Origin: Methylohalobius crimeensis 10Ki
Lineage (GTDB): Bacteria > Pseudomonadota > Gammaproteobacteria > Methylococcales > Methylothermaceae
NCBI RefSeq assembly: GCF_000421465.1
Contig: NZ_ATXB01000001.1
Span: forward strand, 1,550,001 to 1,614,000
Length of the DNA: 64,000 nt
Reading direction: 5' to 3'
Both the position numbers and the translations under genes were made by a program. A model generated the notes under the pieces. That model was not told the DNA's origin, searched no databases, and saw only the letters and a list, made by a program, of their open reading frames with translations. Positions 1 through 8,951 of the stretch are shown here, in pieces (within the stretch, counting starts at the first letter, position 1; each line of letters starts with the position of its first letter).

Positions 1-2
1 AT

Positions 3-803
3 TTGGCCGATTTGCAAGAAGCGGTCATCGTCGCCACCCGCCGGGCGGGTCAAAAAATCCTCAAAATATATGCCTCCGATTTCCAGGTGGGACACAAGAG
101 CGACAGTTCCCCCTTGACCGCGGCGGATACCGCCGCCCATCGTTATCTGGGGGATGTGTTGCCGGGATTGCCCGGGGGATTTCCCGTCCTGTCGGAAGAG
201 GACAGCGCTCTGTCCTATCAAGAACGGAAGCAATGGCCGACATATTGGCTGGTGGATCCGCTCGACGGCACCAAGGAATTCGTCAACCGGAACGGCGAAT
301 TCACCGTCAACGTGGCGTTGATTCACGGTCATGAACCGGTGCTGGGGGTTGTCCATGTACCGGTTCAAAAGACCACTTATTACGCCGCGGCGGGGTTGGG
401 TGCCTTCAGGCAGGAGGAAGACCGGACGCCGGAAGCGATTAGGGTACGTAAACCCGCGTCGGAGGAATTGGTCGTCGTGGGCAGTCGTTCTCATCGGTCG
501 CCGGCTTTTCAGGTTTACCTGGATAAGTTGAACGGTGCGTATCGATTGATTTCCATCGGCAGTTCCCTCAAGCTTTGTTTGGTTGCCGAGGGGCGGGCCG
601 ACCTCTATCCCCGCCTGGGCCCCACTTCCGAATGGGATACCGCGGCCGCCCATTGCGTGGTGGTGGAAGCCGGCGGGCAAGTGATCGACGTGTCGGGAAA
701 ACCGCTGCGTTACAACACCAAGGATTCGGTGCTCAACCCCTATTTTCTGGTGTATGGAGACGATTCGCGGGATTGGCTCAGCTATTTGCCGGACGAACTT
801 TGA
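3..803 (+). CDS. cysQ: 3'(2'),5'-bisphosphate nucleotidase CysQ, 5' end at window edge
   Basis: Inositol-monophosphatase-fold phosphatase that dephosphorylates 3'-phosphoadenosine 5'-phosphate, the by-product of PAPS use in sulfate assimilation. The metal-binding signatures are clear: LSEED at residues 63-67, DPLDGTKEF at 85-93 and WDTAAAH at 211-217, with the conserved GSSLK at about 187-191. The 266 codons visible are slightly more than the E. coli enzyme (246 aa), so nearly all of the protein is here. The first in-frame start is a TTG at base 3, two bases from the window edge, so the true start may lie outside. It belongs functionally with cysD and cysN at 45-48 kb. Confidence 0.95.
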   Translation: MADLQEAVIVATRRAGQKILKIYASDFQVGHKSDSSPLTAADTAAHRYLGDVLPGLPGGFPVLSEEDSALSYQERKQWPTYWLVDPLDGTKEFVNRNGEFTVNVALIHGHEPVLGVVHVPVQKTTYYAAAGLGAFRQEEDRTPEAIRVRKPASEELVVVGSRSHRSPAFQVYLDKLNGAYRLISIGSSLKLCLVAEGRADLYPRLGPTSEWDTAAAHCVVVEAGGQVIDVSGKPLRYNTKDSVLNPYFLVYGDDSRDWLSYLPDEL

Positions 804-813
804 TGGAGGGCAG

Positions 814-851
814 GGCGGCCCCATGGGGCCGCCGCTTTGTTCGGCCTGTTT
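814..851. terminator. Stem-loop between convergent cysQ and SRPBCC genes
   Basis: Perfect 8-base arms GGCGGCCC (814-821) and GGGCCGCC (826-833) close on the loop CATG. A T-rich stretch follows on the plus strand. It sits 10 bases after the cysQ stop and before the stop of the convergent gene, so it can serve both genes as a terminator. Confidence 0.7.
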
Positions 852-1394
852 TTATGATTCGGATTTGAGCTGCAGATGTTCGATCGCGGGGGGTTGCCCC
901 AGCTTGAGCGCCAGTTCAGCCAAAAACACGTCCATGGCGCTGTAGTAGGAAAGCAAATAGCGGACGCAAAACCGGAAGAGGGGGGAATGGATGCGGTCGA
1001 CCTCGGTAACGGTGAGGATCGTCTCTCCGCTGTCCTCCTCCAGCCGATAACTCCACCGACCGCGCAGGGGAAGCGATTCATTGGCCATTTGGGTCACCAG
1101 CCAGACCGGCGGCTCGGCTTCCACCACCTGAAACGGGATTTTGCTGGCTTCGGCGCAGATCTCGGTCCACATGGGGCGGTTGTCCGGGGTGGAGCCCACT
1201 TCCACCCGCTTCAAGCCCATTCGCCAACTGGGGTAGGAACGGAAATCGGTGAGAATATGCCAGACCTCTTCCGGCTTGGCTTTGAGGCGAATGCGGCTGG
1301 CCGCTACATGGGTTTTGGGGAGGCGGCTGCCCACCATAAGGGTGACGCCTAAAAGGCCGCTCGCGATGAGGACGACGATCAGTATGGTTTGCAT
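852..1394 (-). CDS. Membrane-anchored SRPBCC (START-like) domain protein
   Basis: A 180-residue protein with one hydrophobic segment at residues 2-22. An SRPBCC/polyketide-cyclase-type domain follows: it starts at about residue 30 with a beta strand and the typical 'PEEVWHILTDFRSYPSWR' helix, and ends in a long C-terminal helix rich in hydrophobic residues. SRPBCC domains bind hydrophobic ligands in a helix-grip cavity; the ligand here cannot be read from sequence. It lies 31 bases downstream of the CYTH gene on the same strand, so the two are probably co-transcribed. No catalytic residues are evident. Confidence 0.7.
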   Translation of the reverse strand: MQTILIVVLIASGLLGVTLMVGSRLPKTHVAASRIRLKAKPEEVWHILTDFRSYPSWRMGLKRVEVGSTPDNRPMWTEICAEASKIPFQVVEAEPPVWLVTQMANESLPLRGRWSYRLEEDSGETILTVTEVDRIHSPLFRFCVRYLLSYYSAMDVFLAELALKLGQPPAIEHLQLKSES

Positions 1395-1425
1395 CTCTAG
1401 TTGGATCGATTTCTAAAAGTGTTGT

Positions 1426-1896
1426 TTACCAGGCTTTGAAGGGATTTTGCGCGAGTTGGGTATTGTAATAACGGGGATCATCGGTTACCTCCTGTCCTAC
1501 CCATTGGGGTTTGGAAAACGCGTCATCGGGGTGGGTCAGTTCGATCTCGGCGACGATCAGTCCCGCGTTGTCGCCTTCGAAGACGTCGATTTCCCAAAGG
1601 TGATCACCGGCGGGAACGAAGTGGCGCACTTTTTCGATCAGCGGTTTGCGGCATAAGGTATCCAGCATTTCCTCGGCGTCTCGATAGGGGATCTCGTACT
1701 CGTATTCGTGACGCCGGGCGCCGATGGTGACGCTCTTGACGTTCAACCAGCCCTGTCCGTCCGCGGAACGGACTCGAACCGAACACGCCTTGGCTTCTTG
1801 ATTCAGATACCCTTGGCGAATCGACATCGATCGGCTCACGTCAGCCTGCCAGGAATCGTTTCGAATCAGGAATTTGCGCTCGATTTCCAGGGCCAT
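1426..1896 (-). CDS. CYTH domain protein (triphosphate tunnel metalloenzyme family)
   Basis: A 156-residue CYTH protein that starts with the diagnostic EIERKF motif (residues 4-9). It keeps the alternating acidic and basic strand residues of the triphosphate tunnel fold (RVRSADG near 41-47, YEYEIP near 65-70, EIDVFEG near 103-109, AEIEL near 116-120). Relatives include tripolyphosphatases and class IV adenylate cyclases; short bacterial forms of this length are mostly inorganic tripolyphosphatases, which is the best guess. The ATG at 1896 is preceded by a GGAGG about ten bases upstream. It is the first gene of a two-gene unit with the SRPBCC protein. Confidence 0.85.
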   Translation of the reverse strand: MALEIERKFLIRNDSWQADVSRSMSIRQGYLNQEAKACSVRVRSADGQGWLNVKSVTIGARRHEYEYEIPYRDAEEMLDTLCRKPLIEKVRHFVPAGDHLWEIDVFEGDNAGLIVAEIELTHPDDAFSKPQWVGQEVTDDPRYYNTQLAQNPFKAW

Positions 1897-2008
1897 GTTG
1901 AAAAGTCCTCCATGTAAAATAAGCTATTAAACCGGATCTCGGGGAAATAAAAAACCCACCGCCCAATGCTTTCTTGACCCTCCCCGCCTGGAAAAATTCA
2001 CCGGCTTG

Positions 2009-2033
2009 GTTACTATTGAAATTAGTTACTATT
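2009..2033. repeat. 9-base direct repeat in AT-rich leader
   Basis: GTTACTATT occurs at 2009-2017 and again at 2025-2033, a 16-base period, in the otherwise empty 165-base gap before the lipoprotein gene. The second copy overlaps a weak -10-like TACTAT (2027-2032). It could be a tandem activator or repressor site, or chance in AT-rich DNA. Confidence 0.3.
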
Positions 2034-2061
2034 AAAAAAAGACAACCCTAAAAGGCCGGCG

Positions 2062-3276
2062 ATGAATTCCTTGTTTTTTCCCACTGTTCTAATTGGCTTA
2101 TTTTTGTTGCTCGGCGGATGCAATACCGCGCCCGTCTATGAAGTGAGCGAATCTCCATTCGGAGTCGAATCGATTGCTTCGCGGTCGTTGGAGAAGGCGA
2201 TCATTCAAGCCGGGCGGCGCAGCGGTTGGCGCATCCGAAAAGTGCGTCAAGGGCGGATGATGGGAGAGTTCCGCACTCCCAAAAACAAGCATGTGGCGGT
2301 CGTGGAGATCGACTACACCCCAACCACTTTTAGTATCCGCTACGATCATAGCTTGAATCTCAAGTATCGCCCGGCCGAAGCCGGCGCGGCGGATGCAACC
2401 ATGGGGTTGTCCGATTTGCCCGGTGTCTCGGAACGGAAGCGGCCGACCATTCATAAGGTTTACAACCAGTGGGTGGCCGCTCTGGAAAGCGCCATTTTAA
2501 CCGAAGTCAAAAAAAGCCGTTACACTGTTTCGTCAAATGCTCGGTCCTCCCCACGCCCCAAGCCGTCCGCATCTCCCTGTCCCGCCCCCCATCCCGAAAG
2601 CCTTGCCGGGCGCGGAGTGATCAAGGTCAAGGGGGCGAACCTCAGGAGCGGTCCCGGCATTCATTGCGCCAAAGTGGGTTTCTTGAAAGCGGGGGATGAG
2701 CTTGCAGTCCGGGGCCGGGATGGTAAATGGTTGCTGGTCGAAGCATCGGGTGACCCAGCCTGGATTTACGCCAAATTGGTCGAACGGCAATCGTCCCCGC
2801 CCGGATCCGAAAATCGAAGTGCCGGCGAATCGCAGTCGCCGCCGGTTTCCAAACCCAAGGCCACCATTGCCGTCATCCAATTCAAGACCCTGAACCGGGA
2901 AGCTCAGGAACTCAAGCTAGGGGACTTGGTGTCCGAGTCCTTCACCACTGCTTTGGTCAATTCCCGCGCATTCAAAATCATCGAACGGGACCAATTGAAT
3001 AAGGTGGTGAAGGAGATAGAGCTCAGTCAGACGGGATTCATCGACACCACCCACGCGGTGGAGATCGGGAAGATGCTGAATGCCGACGCCATCATCACCG
3101 GGAGCGTCGCCTTGTTGGCGGGGCAATTGCAAATGAACGCCCGCATCATCGACATCGAAAGCGCTTACGTGTTGAGCGCCGAGTCCCGCACCATTCCTTA
3201 TCGCTTGGAGGAAATCAACCGCGGGGTGCGGGAAATCGTCTTCAGTCTGTCTCGAAAATTCTGGGATCAGCGTTGA
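2062..3276 (+). CDS. Outer-membrane lipoprotein with SH3b and CsgG-like domains
   Basis: 404 residues. The signal peptide ends in the lipobox LLGGC, giving lipidated Cys20. An N-terminal region of about 130 residues follows that I do not recognise. After a Pro/Ser-rich linker comes a bacterial SH3 domain at about 184-242 (VKGANLRSGPG... WIYAKLVE), a second linker (243-265), and a CsgG/FlgT-type alpha/beta domain at about 267-400 (ATIAVIQFKT; ADAIITGSVALL). CsgG-like domains act in outer-membrane assembly or secretion; the SH3b suggests peptidoglycan or peptide binding. Its 3' end overlaps the convergent caspase-like gene by ten bases, and both products are envelope proteins. No specific function can be assigned. 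Confidence 0.75.
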   Translation: MNSLFFPTVLIGLFLLLGGCNTAPVYEVSESPFGVESIASRSLEKAIIQAGRRSGWRIRKVRQGRMMGEFRTPKNKHVAVVEIDYTPTTFSIRYDHSLNLKYRPAEAGAADATMGLSDLPGVSERKRPTIHKVYNQWVAALESAILTEVKKSRYTVSSNARSSPRPKPSASPCPAPHPESLAGRGVIKVKGANLRSGPGIHCAKVGFLKAGDELAVRGRDGKWLLVEASGDPAWIYAKLVERQSSPPGSENRSAGESQSPPVSKPKATIAVIQFKTLNREAQELKLGDLVSESFTTALVNSRAFKIIERDQLNKVVKEIELSQTGFIDTTHAVEIGKMLNADAIITGSVALLAGQLQMNARIIDIESAYVLSAESRTIPYRLEEINRGVREIVFSLSRKFWDQR

Positions 3277-4670
3277 TCGACACAGGCGGTGGAAGCGGCC
3301 CCGATCAGTTCCTGCGCCACCGGGCGCAGCTTGCGCGGGAAGGTTTCGTGCATCACCTGCTGAAAGGAAAGACCGGGCAGGATAAAGCCTTGATGGCGGA
3401 TGGCCAGGCTGCCGCGTTTACTGCCCATATCGACCATTTCCAAGGTTGCGGAGATATCGATTTTTTGCATGCGCGTGGCGATGATCTCGATGGGCATCTG
3501 ACGCGCGGCGAGCCGGATCAATACCAGATAGCCGATCTCCTCCTCCCGGGCGACCCGCATCAATTGTTCGCGCCGGTTTTGCAAATGCCGCAAAATCTTT
3601 GCGCCGCGTTCCGGCCCGGGATCCGCAAGAGAAAGTCCCAGTTCGGCGAACACCGCCCGTAAGGTTGAAGTCAATTGAGGCGGATTGACGAAAGCCTTGC
3701 GACGGTCCTGTTCGCCGCCGCTGGCATGGCCTTCCACCAGCAACAGCCCGCTACCGTCAAGCGGGCATTTTGCAGCGGACGAATTGTTCGAGGAGCGTCC
3801 CGACGAAGGTTCGTGGGAAGGCGGGAGAGCATCGAGGCGACCGGAAACGGCCGGCACGAGTCCGGTAGGCGAGGGGGGAGGCGAATCGGGCGAGGTTTTC
3901 CCGTCGGGTGGGATAAAATAGAAATCGCCGGTGAGGGACGACTCTTCCCACGGGATTTGGCGCCCGTCGGTTTGTCGGCGAACCCCGTTGCGTACCCGCT
4001 TGAAGACTTGCTCCAAGGTGAGGCCGGGACGGGTCATCGCTTCCAGCAAGTGTTGGGTATACACGCCGTTGCGGCCTTCGCCGTCCAGGGCGGTGTCGCC
4101 GGGGGCGGTGGCGTAGGCGATCAGCGAACCCAGCGGCCCCTCCATTTTCGCCAGCCCCCGCTCCAAGGAGCGGTAACTTCGCACGAACGGATTGTCGCGG
4201 CAGGCGTCCAAGATAACAATGTTCACCGGGTTGCCGGCCGATTCCATCTTGCGCATGACCAGGCCGGCGTCGACGGCCTCGTCGATCACTTCGTCGGCGG
4301 CGTGGATTTCCGTCCCCAAGGGGACCAGATAATTGCGTCCGGCGATTTGAACGCCGTGACCGGCGTAATAGAATAGGCCCACGCCGCCCTGCGCCAGTTT
4401 TTCTCCGAACTCCCGCATGGCTGCGCGTATGCCCTTGCGGTCCAGATTGAGTCGAAGATCGACTTCAAAGCCCAAACGTTCGAGAGTGGCGGCCATATCC
4501 CGGGCGTCGTTAACCGGATTGTCGAGGGGAGCGATGCGGTAGTCGCCGTTACCCAGCACCAAGGCGGTGCGTCGTTCCAGGGCGGTTGCCGAAGAGACGG
4601 ACAGGAAACCGCCCAGGTAAAGGGCGAACAAGACCGGCCAGCGATTCAAATTTGCCAATGAGACGCCCAT
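3267..4670 (-). CDS. Secreted caspase-family (peptidase C14, metacaspase-like) protein
   Basis: A 467-residue protein counted from the ATG at 4670, which begins directly before a good Sec signal peptide (hydrophobic core about 11-28, cleavage likely after Ala30). An upstream in-frame ATG at 4724 would bury the signal, so the shorter form is preferred. The caspase-like p20 domain spans about 35-245, with His105 in YYAGHGVQ and Cys157 in LDACRDNP as the expected dyad. A Pro/Ser-rich linker leads to a C-terminal region (about 310-467) of unknown type. Such bacterial proteins are Arg/Lys- or Asp-directed cysteine proteases or their relatives; the substrate is unknown. The 3' end overlaps the convergent CsgG-like gene by ten bases. 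Confidence 0.85.
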   Translation of the reverse strand: MGVSLANLNRWPVLFALYLGGFLSVSSATALERRTALVLGNGDYRIAPLDNPVNDARDMAATLERLGFEVDLRLNLDRKGIRAAMREFGEKLAQGGVGLFYYAGHGVQIAGRNYLVPLGTEIHAADEVIDEAVDAGLVMRKMESAGNPVNIVILDACRDNPFVRSYRSLERGLAKMEGPLGSLIAYATAPGDTALDGEGRNGVYTQHLLEAMTRPGLTLEQVFKRVRNGVRRQTDGRQIPWEESSLTGDFYFIPPDGKTSPDSPPPSPTGLVPAVSGRLDALPPSHEPSSGRSSNNSSAAKCPLDGSGLLLVEGHASGGEQDRRKAFVNPPQLTSTLRAVFAELGLSLADPGPERGAKILRHLQNRREQLMRVAREEEIGYLVLIRLAARQMPIEIIATRMQKIDISATLEMVDMGSKRGSLAIRHQGFILPGLSFQQVMHETFPRKLRPVAQELIGAASTACVDQR

Positions 4671-4794
4671 GCTAAAATTTCCGCGCTCTCTTGGAATATT
4701 TTGTTCTTTTTGTGCGTGAAGCATAGCATAGTGCGGAATTAGGCGACCGATATTCCCGCGTTATTTTTTTGAATATTCAAATTCATCTGTAGGA

Positions 4795-7700
4795 ATGCGA
4801 ACCCAAATAGAGCGATTGAAAATCCAACTGGATCATTGTCTGAGTCGAGACCGTTACGGTTTGGCCAAACGCCTGGCGCGTCTGGGCGACCGGCCCGAAA
4901 AAGCATCCCTGGAAAAGCTGGCGGTCGCCGTCGAACGTTCGGTGTCCCAGGTGGAGGCCCGGAAGGCCAAAATTCCCGCCCTTGCCTATCCAACCTTGCC
5001 GGTGGCCGAGAAAAAGGACGAAATCGCCCGGGCCTTGCGCGACCATCAGGTGGTCGTGGTCTGCGGCGAGACCGGTTCGGGAAAGACCACCCAGTTGCCC
5101 AAAATCTGTTTGGAGTCCGGGCGCGGCACTCGGGGAATGATCGGTCACACCCAGCCGCGGCGGATCGCCGCCCGCAGCGTCGCCGCCCGGATCGCCGAGG
5201 AACTGGGGCAGCCCCTGGGCGATCTGGTGGGTTATAAAATCCGCTTCCAGGACCAGACCCGGCCCCAAAGCGCGATCAAGCTGATGACCGACGGTATTCT
5301 TCTGGCCGAAACCCAGGCGGACCGTTACCTGACCCAATACGACACCCTCATCATCGACGAGGCTCACGAACGCAGCCTCAACATCGATTTTCTGTTGGGC
5401 TATCTCAAGTGGCTGCTTCCCAGGCGCCCCGATTTGAAGCTCATCATCACCTCCGCCACCATCGACCCCAAGCGCTTTTCCGAGCATTTCGGCGGTGCGC
5501 CCATCGTGGAAGTATCGGGGCGAAGCTTCCCGGTTGAGTTGCGTTACCGCCCGCCGGGAGAAGGAGAAAACGCCGACCAGGACATGATCCAGGCGATTCT
5601 GGAGAGGGTGGACGAACTGGCGCGCGAGAGGCTTTCCGATATCTTGGTGTTCCTCAGCGGCGAACGAGATATTCGCGACACCACCGAAGCGCTGCGCAAA
5701 CATCATCCGGAGCGCTATGAGGTCTTGCCCCTCTATGCCCGCCTGAGCGCCCGCGAGCAGCAGAAGGCGTTTCAGATAGGAGGCCGTCCGCGGATCATCC
5801 TGGCCACCAACGTGGCCGAGACCTCGCTCACCGTCCCCGGCATCCGGGCGGTGATCGATACGGGGATCGCCCGTATCAGCCGCTTTAGTCCGCGCAGCAA
5901 GTTGCAGCGCTTACCGATCGAACCCATTTCCCAGGCCTCGGCCAAGCAGCGCGCCGGACGTTGCGGCCGGGTCGCGCCCGGGGTTTGCATCCGACTTTAT
6001 GCGGAAGAGGATCTCAGCGCCCGCCCGACCTTCACCGACCCGGAGATCCGGCGCACCAATCTGGCTGCGGTGATTCTCCAAATGAAGGCCCTGCGGCTCG
6101 GCGATATCGAGCGTTTTCCCTTCGTCGACATGCCGGACAGTAAGCAGGTCCGCGCCGGCGTCAAATTGCTCCAGGAGCTGCAAGCTTTGGACGCGGCGGG
6201 CCGCTTGACCGAGATCGGCCGCCAATTGATCAAATTCCCCATCGACCCCCGCCTGGGCAGAATGGTTGCGGCGGCCAAAGGCGGAAATTGCCTTACCGAG
6301 ATGGCGGTGATCGCCGCCGGTTTGAGTGTTCAGGATCCCCGGGAACGGCCCGCCGATCAGGCCGATGCCGCCGATGCCAAACACGCCCTGTGGCGCGATG
6401 AAAAATCCGATTTTCTCAGTTTTCTCAAACTTTGGCAGTTGTATACCGAGCAGCAGAAACATCTGTCCAAGACCCAGTTGCGCAAATACTGCAAGGCGCA
6501 TTTCCTTTCTTATCTCCGGATGCGCGAGTGGCAGGATATCCACGCCCAGCTCATGGAGGTGATCAAGGGGGAATTGGGCTGGCGCCCCAATCAGCAACCG
6601 GCAGACTATGCGGAGATTCACCGGGCGATATTGAGCGGTCTGCTGTCGCAGGTGGGGTTTCGCAAGGATAAATTCGAATACGAGGGGGCCCGCGGCCTCA
6701 AATTTTTCATTTTTCCCGGTTCCGGCTTGTTCAAAACCCGCCCCAAGTGGTTGATCAGCGCCGAACAGGTGGAAACCAGCAAGGTTTACGCGCGCATCAA
6801 CGCCCACGTGGAACCCCAGTGGATCGAGCAATGCGCGGACCATCTGGTCAAACGCCATCACTACGATCCTCATTGGGAACGCAAGGGCCGACGGGTGGCC
6901 GCGTTCGAACGGGTGACCTTGTTCGGTCTGACCTTGGTGGAAAGGCGCAAGGTTGCCTACGAGCGGATCAATCCCACCCAGTCGCGGGAAATCTTTATCC
7001 GCTCCGCTCTGGCGGGACAGGATTACGACTGCAAGCTGGCGTTTTTCCGCCATAATCAGGCACTGCTCGAGGAATTCGGGGTATTGCAGCAAAAAGCCCG
7101 GCGCCTGGACCTGATGGTGGACGAGGCTTGGTTGTTCGATTTTTACGATAAACGCGTGCCGGAAGCTATTTGCAATGCCGACGACTTCGAGCGCTGGTAC
7201 CGGCAGATCGTCCGGCGGCAGCCCGACGCCCTCAAGCTGACGCGGGAAATGATCGCCCGAAACTTGCAGGGGATGAAAGTCGCCGATTTTCCCGATTCCT
7301 GGGAAGTGGAGGGAATGGAGCTGGCGCTGCGTTATCAATTCCAGCCGGGAAACGAGGCCGACGGGGTTTCCCTGCAGGTGCCCCTGGCGGTGCTGCCCCA
7401 ATTGGATCAGGCCGCCTTCGATTGGCTGGTGCCGGGCTTTCTCGAAGAAAAACTCATCTTTATTCTCAAGGGTTTGCCGCGAAGCGTGCGGCGCCACTTG
7501 GTACCGATTCCCGACACCGCCGGCCGCGCTTTGACCGAATTGGATTTCGCCCAGGGTCCGTTTTGGCCGGCATTGGCGCGGGCGGTGCTTCGGGTTTCGG
7601 GATTAGAGGTGAGCTCCGACCAGCTCCAGGCGGTGGATTTGCCCGACCATCTGAAAATGAACTTTCAGGTAATCGACGATCGCCGCCGTCTGGTCGCCCA

Positions 7701-8679
7701 GGGGCGGGATTTGGAGAGACTCAAAGCGAAATTGGCGATTTCGGCCCGACAGGGATTCGAACGGTCGGTGGAGGATCGCCCCGAGCTGACCCGCTCGGGC
7801 CTGCGCCGCTGGGAATTCGACGAATTGCCGCGGTCTTGCAAGATGCGTCAAAAAGGCCAGGTGGTGGTGGGATTTCCGGCCTTGGTGGACGAGGGCCAAA
7901 GCTGCGGGGTCCAATTGTTCGCCACCACCGAGGAGGCCCGCGCCGCCCATCGCCGCGGCCTCAATCGCCTGATTCAATTGGTTCTGGCCAAGGATATCAA
8001 GTATCTCAAGAAGCAGTTGCCCTTCAGTACCGCCGACGAATTGGTTTATGCTCGTCTGCCGCGACATTTGTGGTTGTATCAAGATGAAACCGGGCGGCAG
8101 CTTGTGGATGATGTGGCCGATCGGCTGGTGGAGGAGGTTTTTCTGAAAGAAGGCGCGGATGAAATCCGCACCCGCGAGGCGTTCGAGACCTGCTTGGAAA
8201 CCCACCGCAATTCATTGCTTCGGCGCGCGCAGGAAATGGGCGACAGGATTCGGGAAATCCTGCAATTGGTCCAGGAATGCCGGAAGCGTCGCAGCGGGAT
8301 GAAGCATCTGGACCGATCCCCCAGCGGCATCGATATGGACGCTCAGTTGAATTTGCTCTGTTACCGGGGGTTCGTGGGCCATGTGTCCTGGTCCTACTTG
8401 CGTGAATTTCCCCGCTATCTCAAGGCCTTGCAATACCGATTGGACAAGGCGGCGTTTGAATTGGCCAAGGACGAAGCCCGGCTGGCTCGGCTCAGGGATT
8501 TCTGGGAGCCTTATTGGAAACAAGTCGAAACCGGGGATATCCCATCTCCCGATAGCGATCCGTTTCGTTGGAGCCTGGAGGAATTTCGGGTGTCCTTGTT
8601 CGCCCAGCAGATCAAGACCGCCTATCCGATTTCGGAAAAACGCCTGGCCAAGGCGTGGGAGCAATATCGGGCGGCTTAG
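4795..8679 (+). CDS. hrpA: ATP-dependent RNA helicase HrpA (DEAH box)
   Basis: 1294 residues, essentially the length of E. coli HrpA (about 1300). Helicase motifs are intact: Walker A GETGSGKTT at 91-99, DEAH at 188-191, SAT at 220-222 and motif VI QRAGRCGR at about 385-392. The HA2 and OB-type domains follow, and then the long HrpA-specific C-terminal region (DUF3418), which ends in an Arg-rich helical segment. The enzyme unwinds RNA in an NTP-dependent way and has been linked to ribosome rescue and mRNA processing. The ATG at 4795 follows an AGG at short distance. It is monocistronic, with a divergent caspase-like gene upstream and a repeat element 21 bases after the stop. Confidence 0.97.
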   Translation: MRTQIERLKIQLDHCLSRDRYGLAKRLARLGDRPEKASLEKLAVAVERSVSQVEARKAKIPALAYPTLPVAEKKDEIARALRDHQVVVVCGETGSGKTTQLPKICLESGRGTRGMIGHTQPRRIAARSVAARIAEELGQPLGDLVGYKIRFQDQTRPQSAIKLMTDGILLAETQADRYLTQYDTLIIDEAHERSLNIDFLLGYLKWLLPRRPDLKLIITSATIDPKRFSEHFGGAPIVEVSGRSFPVELRYRPPGEGENADQDMIQAILERVDELARERLSDILVFLSGERDIRDTTEALRKHHPERYEVLPLYARLSAREQQKAFQIGGRPRIILATNVAETSLTVPGIRAVIDTGIARISRFSPRSKLQRLPIEPISQASAKQRAGRCGRVAPGVCIRLYAEEDLSARPTFTDPEIRRTNLAAVILQMKALRLGDIERFPFVDMPDSKQVRAGVKLLQELQALDAAGRLTEIGRQLIKFPIDPRLGRMVAAAKGGNCLTEMAVIAAGLSVQDPRERPADQADAADAKHALWRDEKSDFLSFLKLWQLYTEQQKHLSKTQLRKYCKAHFLSYLRMREWQDIHAQLMEVIKGELGWRPNQQPADYAEIHRAILSGLLSQVGFRKDKFEYEGARGLKFFIFPGSGLFKTRPKWLISAEQVETSKVYARINAHVEPQWIEQCADHLVKRHHYDPHWERKGRRVAAFERVTLFGLTLVERRKVAYERINPTQSREIFIRSALAGQDYDCKLAFFRHNQALLEEFGVLQQKARRLDLMVDEAWLFDFYDKRVPEAICNADDFERWYRQIVRRQPDALKLTREMIARNLQGMKVADFPDSWEVEGMELALRYQFQPGNEADGVSLQVPLAVLPQLDQAAFDWLVPGFLEEKLIFILKGLPRSVRRHLVPIPDTAGRALTELDFAQGPFWPALARAVLRVSGLEVSSDQLQAVDLPDHLKMNFQVIDDRRRLVAQGRDLERLKAKLAISARQGFERSVEDRPELTRSGLRRWEFDELPRSCKMRQKGQVVVGFPALVDEGQSCGVQLFATTEEARAAHRRGLNRLIQLVLAKDIKYLKKQLPFSTADELVYARLPRHLWLYQDETGRQLVDDVADRLVEEVFLKEGADEIRTREAFETCLETHRNSLLRRAQEMGDRIREILQLVQECRKRRSGMKHLDRSPSGIDMDAQLNLLCYRGFVGHVSWSYLREFPRYLKALQYRLDKAAFELAKDEARLARLRDFWEPYWKQVETGDIPSPDSDPFRWSLEEFRVSLFAQQIKTAYPISEKRLAKAWEQYRAA

Positions 8680-8700
8680 AGGGGCGCGCCGGGTAGCGGC

Positions 8701-8777
8701 GGCTTGCCGGACACGCCGTAGACCCTTCCCTGGGGGCTCGATGGTGCCAGTCCGGGGCGCCAACGGTCCGGCAAGCC
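8701..8777. repeat. Dispersed inverted-repeat element, copy A
   Basis: 12-base perfect arms GGCTTGCCGGAC (8701-8712) and GTCCGGCAAGCC (8766-8777) enclose a 26-base core (8714-8739) that begins CGCCGT and ends CCCTGGGGGCTC. The same core occurs inverted at 15500-15525 and directly at 63551-63576, in each case inside a pair of inverted arms. The arms themselves differ between copies. It is probably a non-autonomous, REP/MITE-like element, and it lies just after the hrpA stop. Confidence 0.75.
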
Positions 8778-8835
8778 TCTCGTTGTTCTTGGGGTGTTGA
8801 TCCCTGATACCGTGGATTTTATTGACATGACGGTT

Positions 8836-8862
8836 GTAGGGGCGATCCTTGTGATCGCCTAC
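8836..8862. repeat. Short palindromic repeat
   Basis: An imperfect palindrome built on GTAGGGGCGATC (8836-8847) and GATCGCCTAC (8853-8862). Palindromes of this GTAGGGGCG-type are scattered in many bacterial genomes as REP-like sequences. No second copy was noticed in this window. Confidence 0.5.
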
Positions 8863-8880
8863 CATTTCTTTAGGGATGCT

Positions 8881-8910
8881 TTGGAAGCGACCTGATCTAC
8901 TTCGTATAGT
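8881..8910 (+). promoter_or_regulatory. Candidate sigma70 promoter of purT
   Basis: TTGGAA (8881-8886), an 18-base spacer and TATAGT (8905-8910) lie 42 bases before the purT start. A small hairpin CTACT/AGTAG overlaps the spacer and the -10 element. Confidence 0.45.
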
Positions 8911-8951
8911 AGTGTTTCAGTCAATGGCAACTCAAAGTAAAGGAGTCGTTT

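Noticed and set aside
5911-7497. 528-codon open frame antisense to hrpA
   Set aside because: hrpA motifs are intact on the other strand; long antisense frames are common in GC-rich genes with this codon use.
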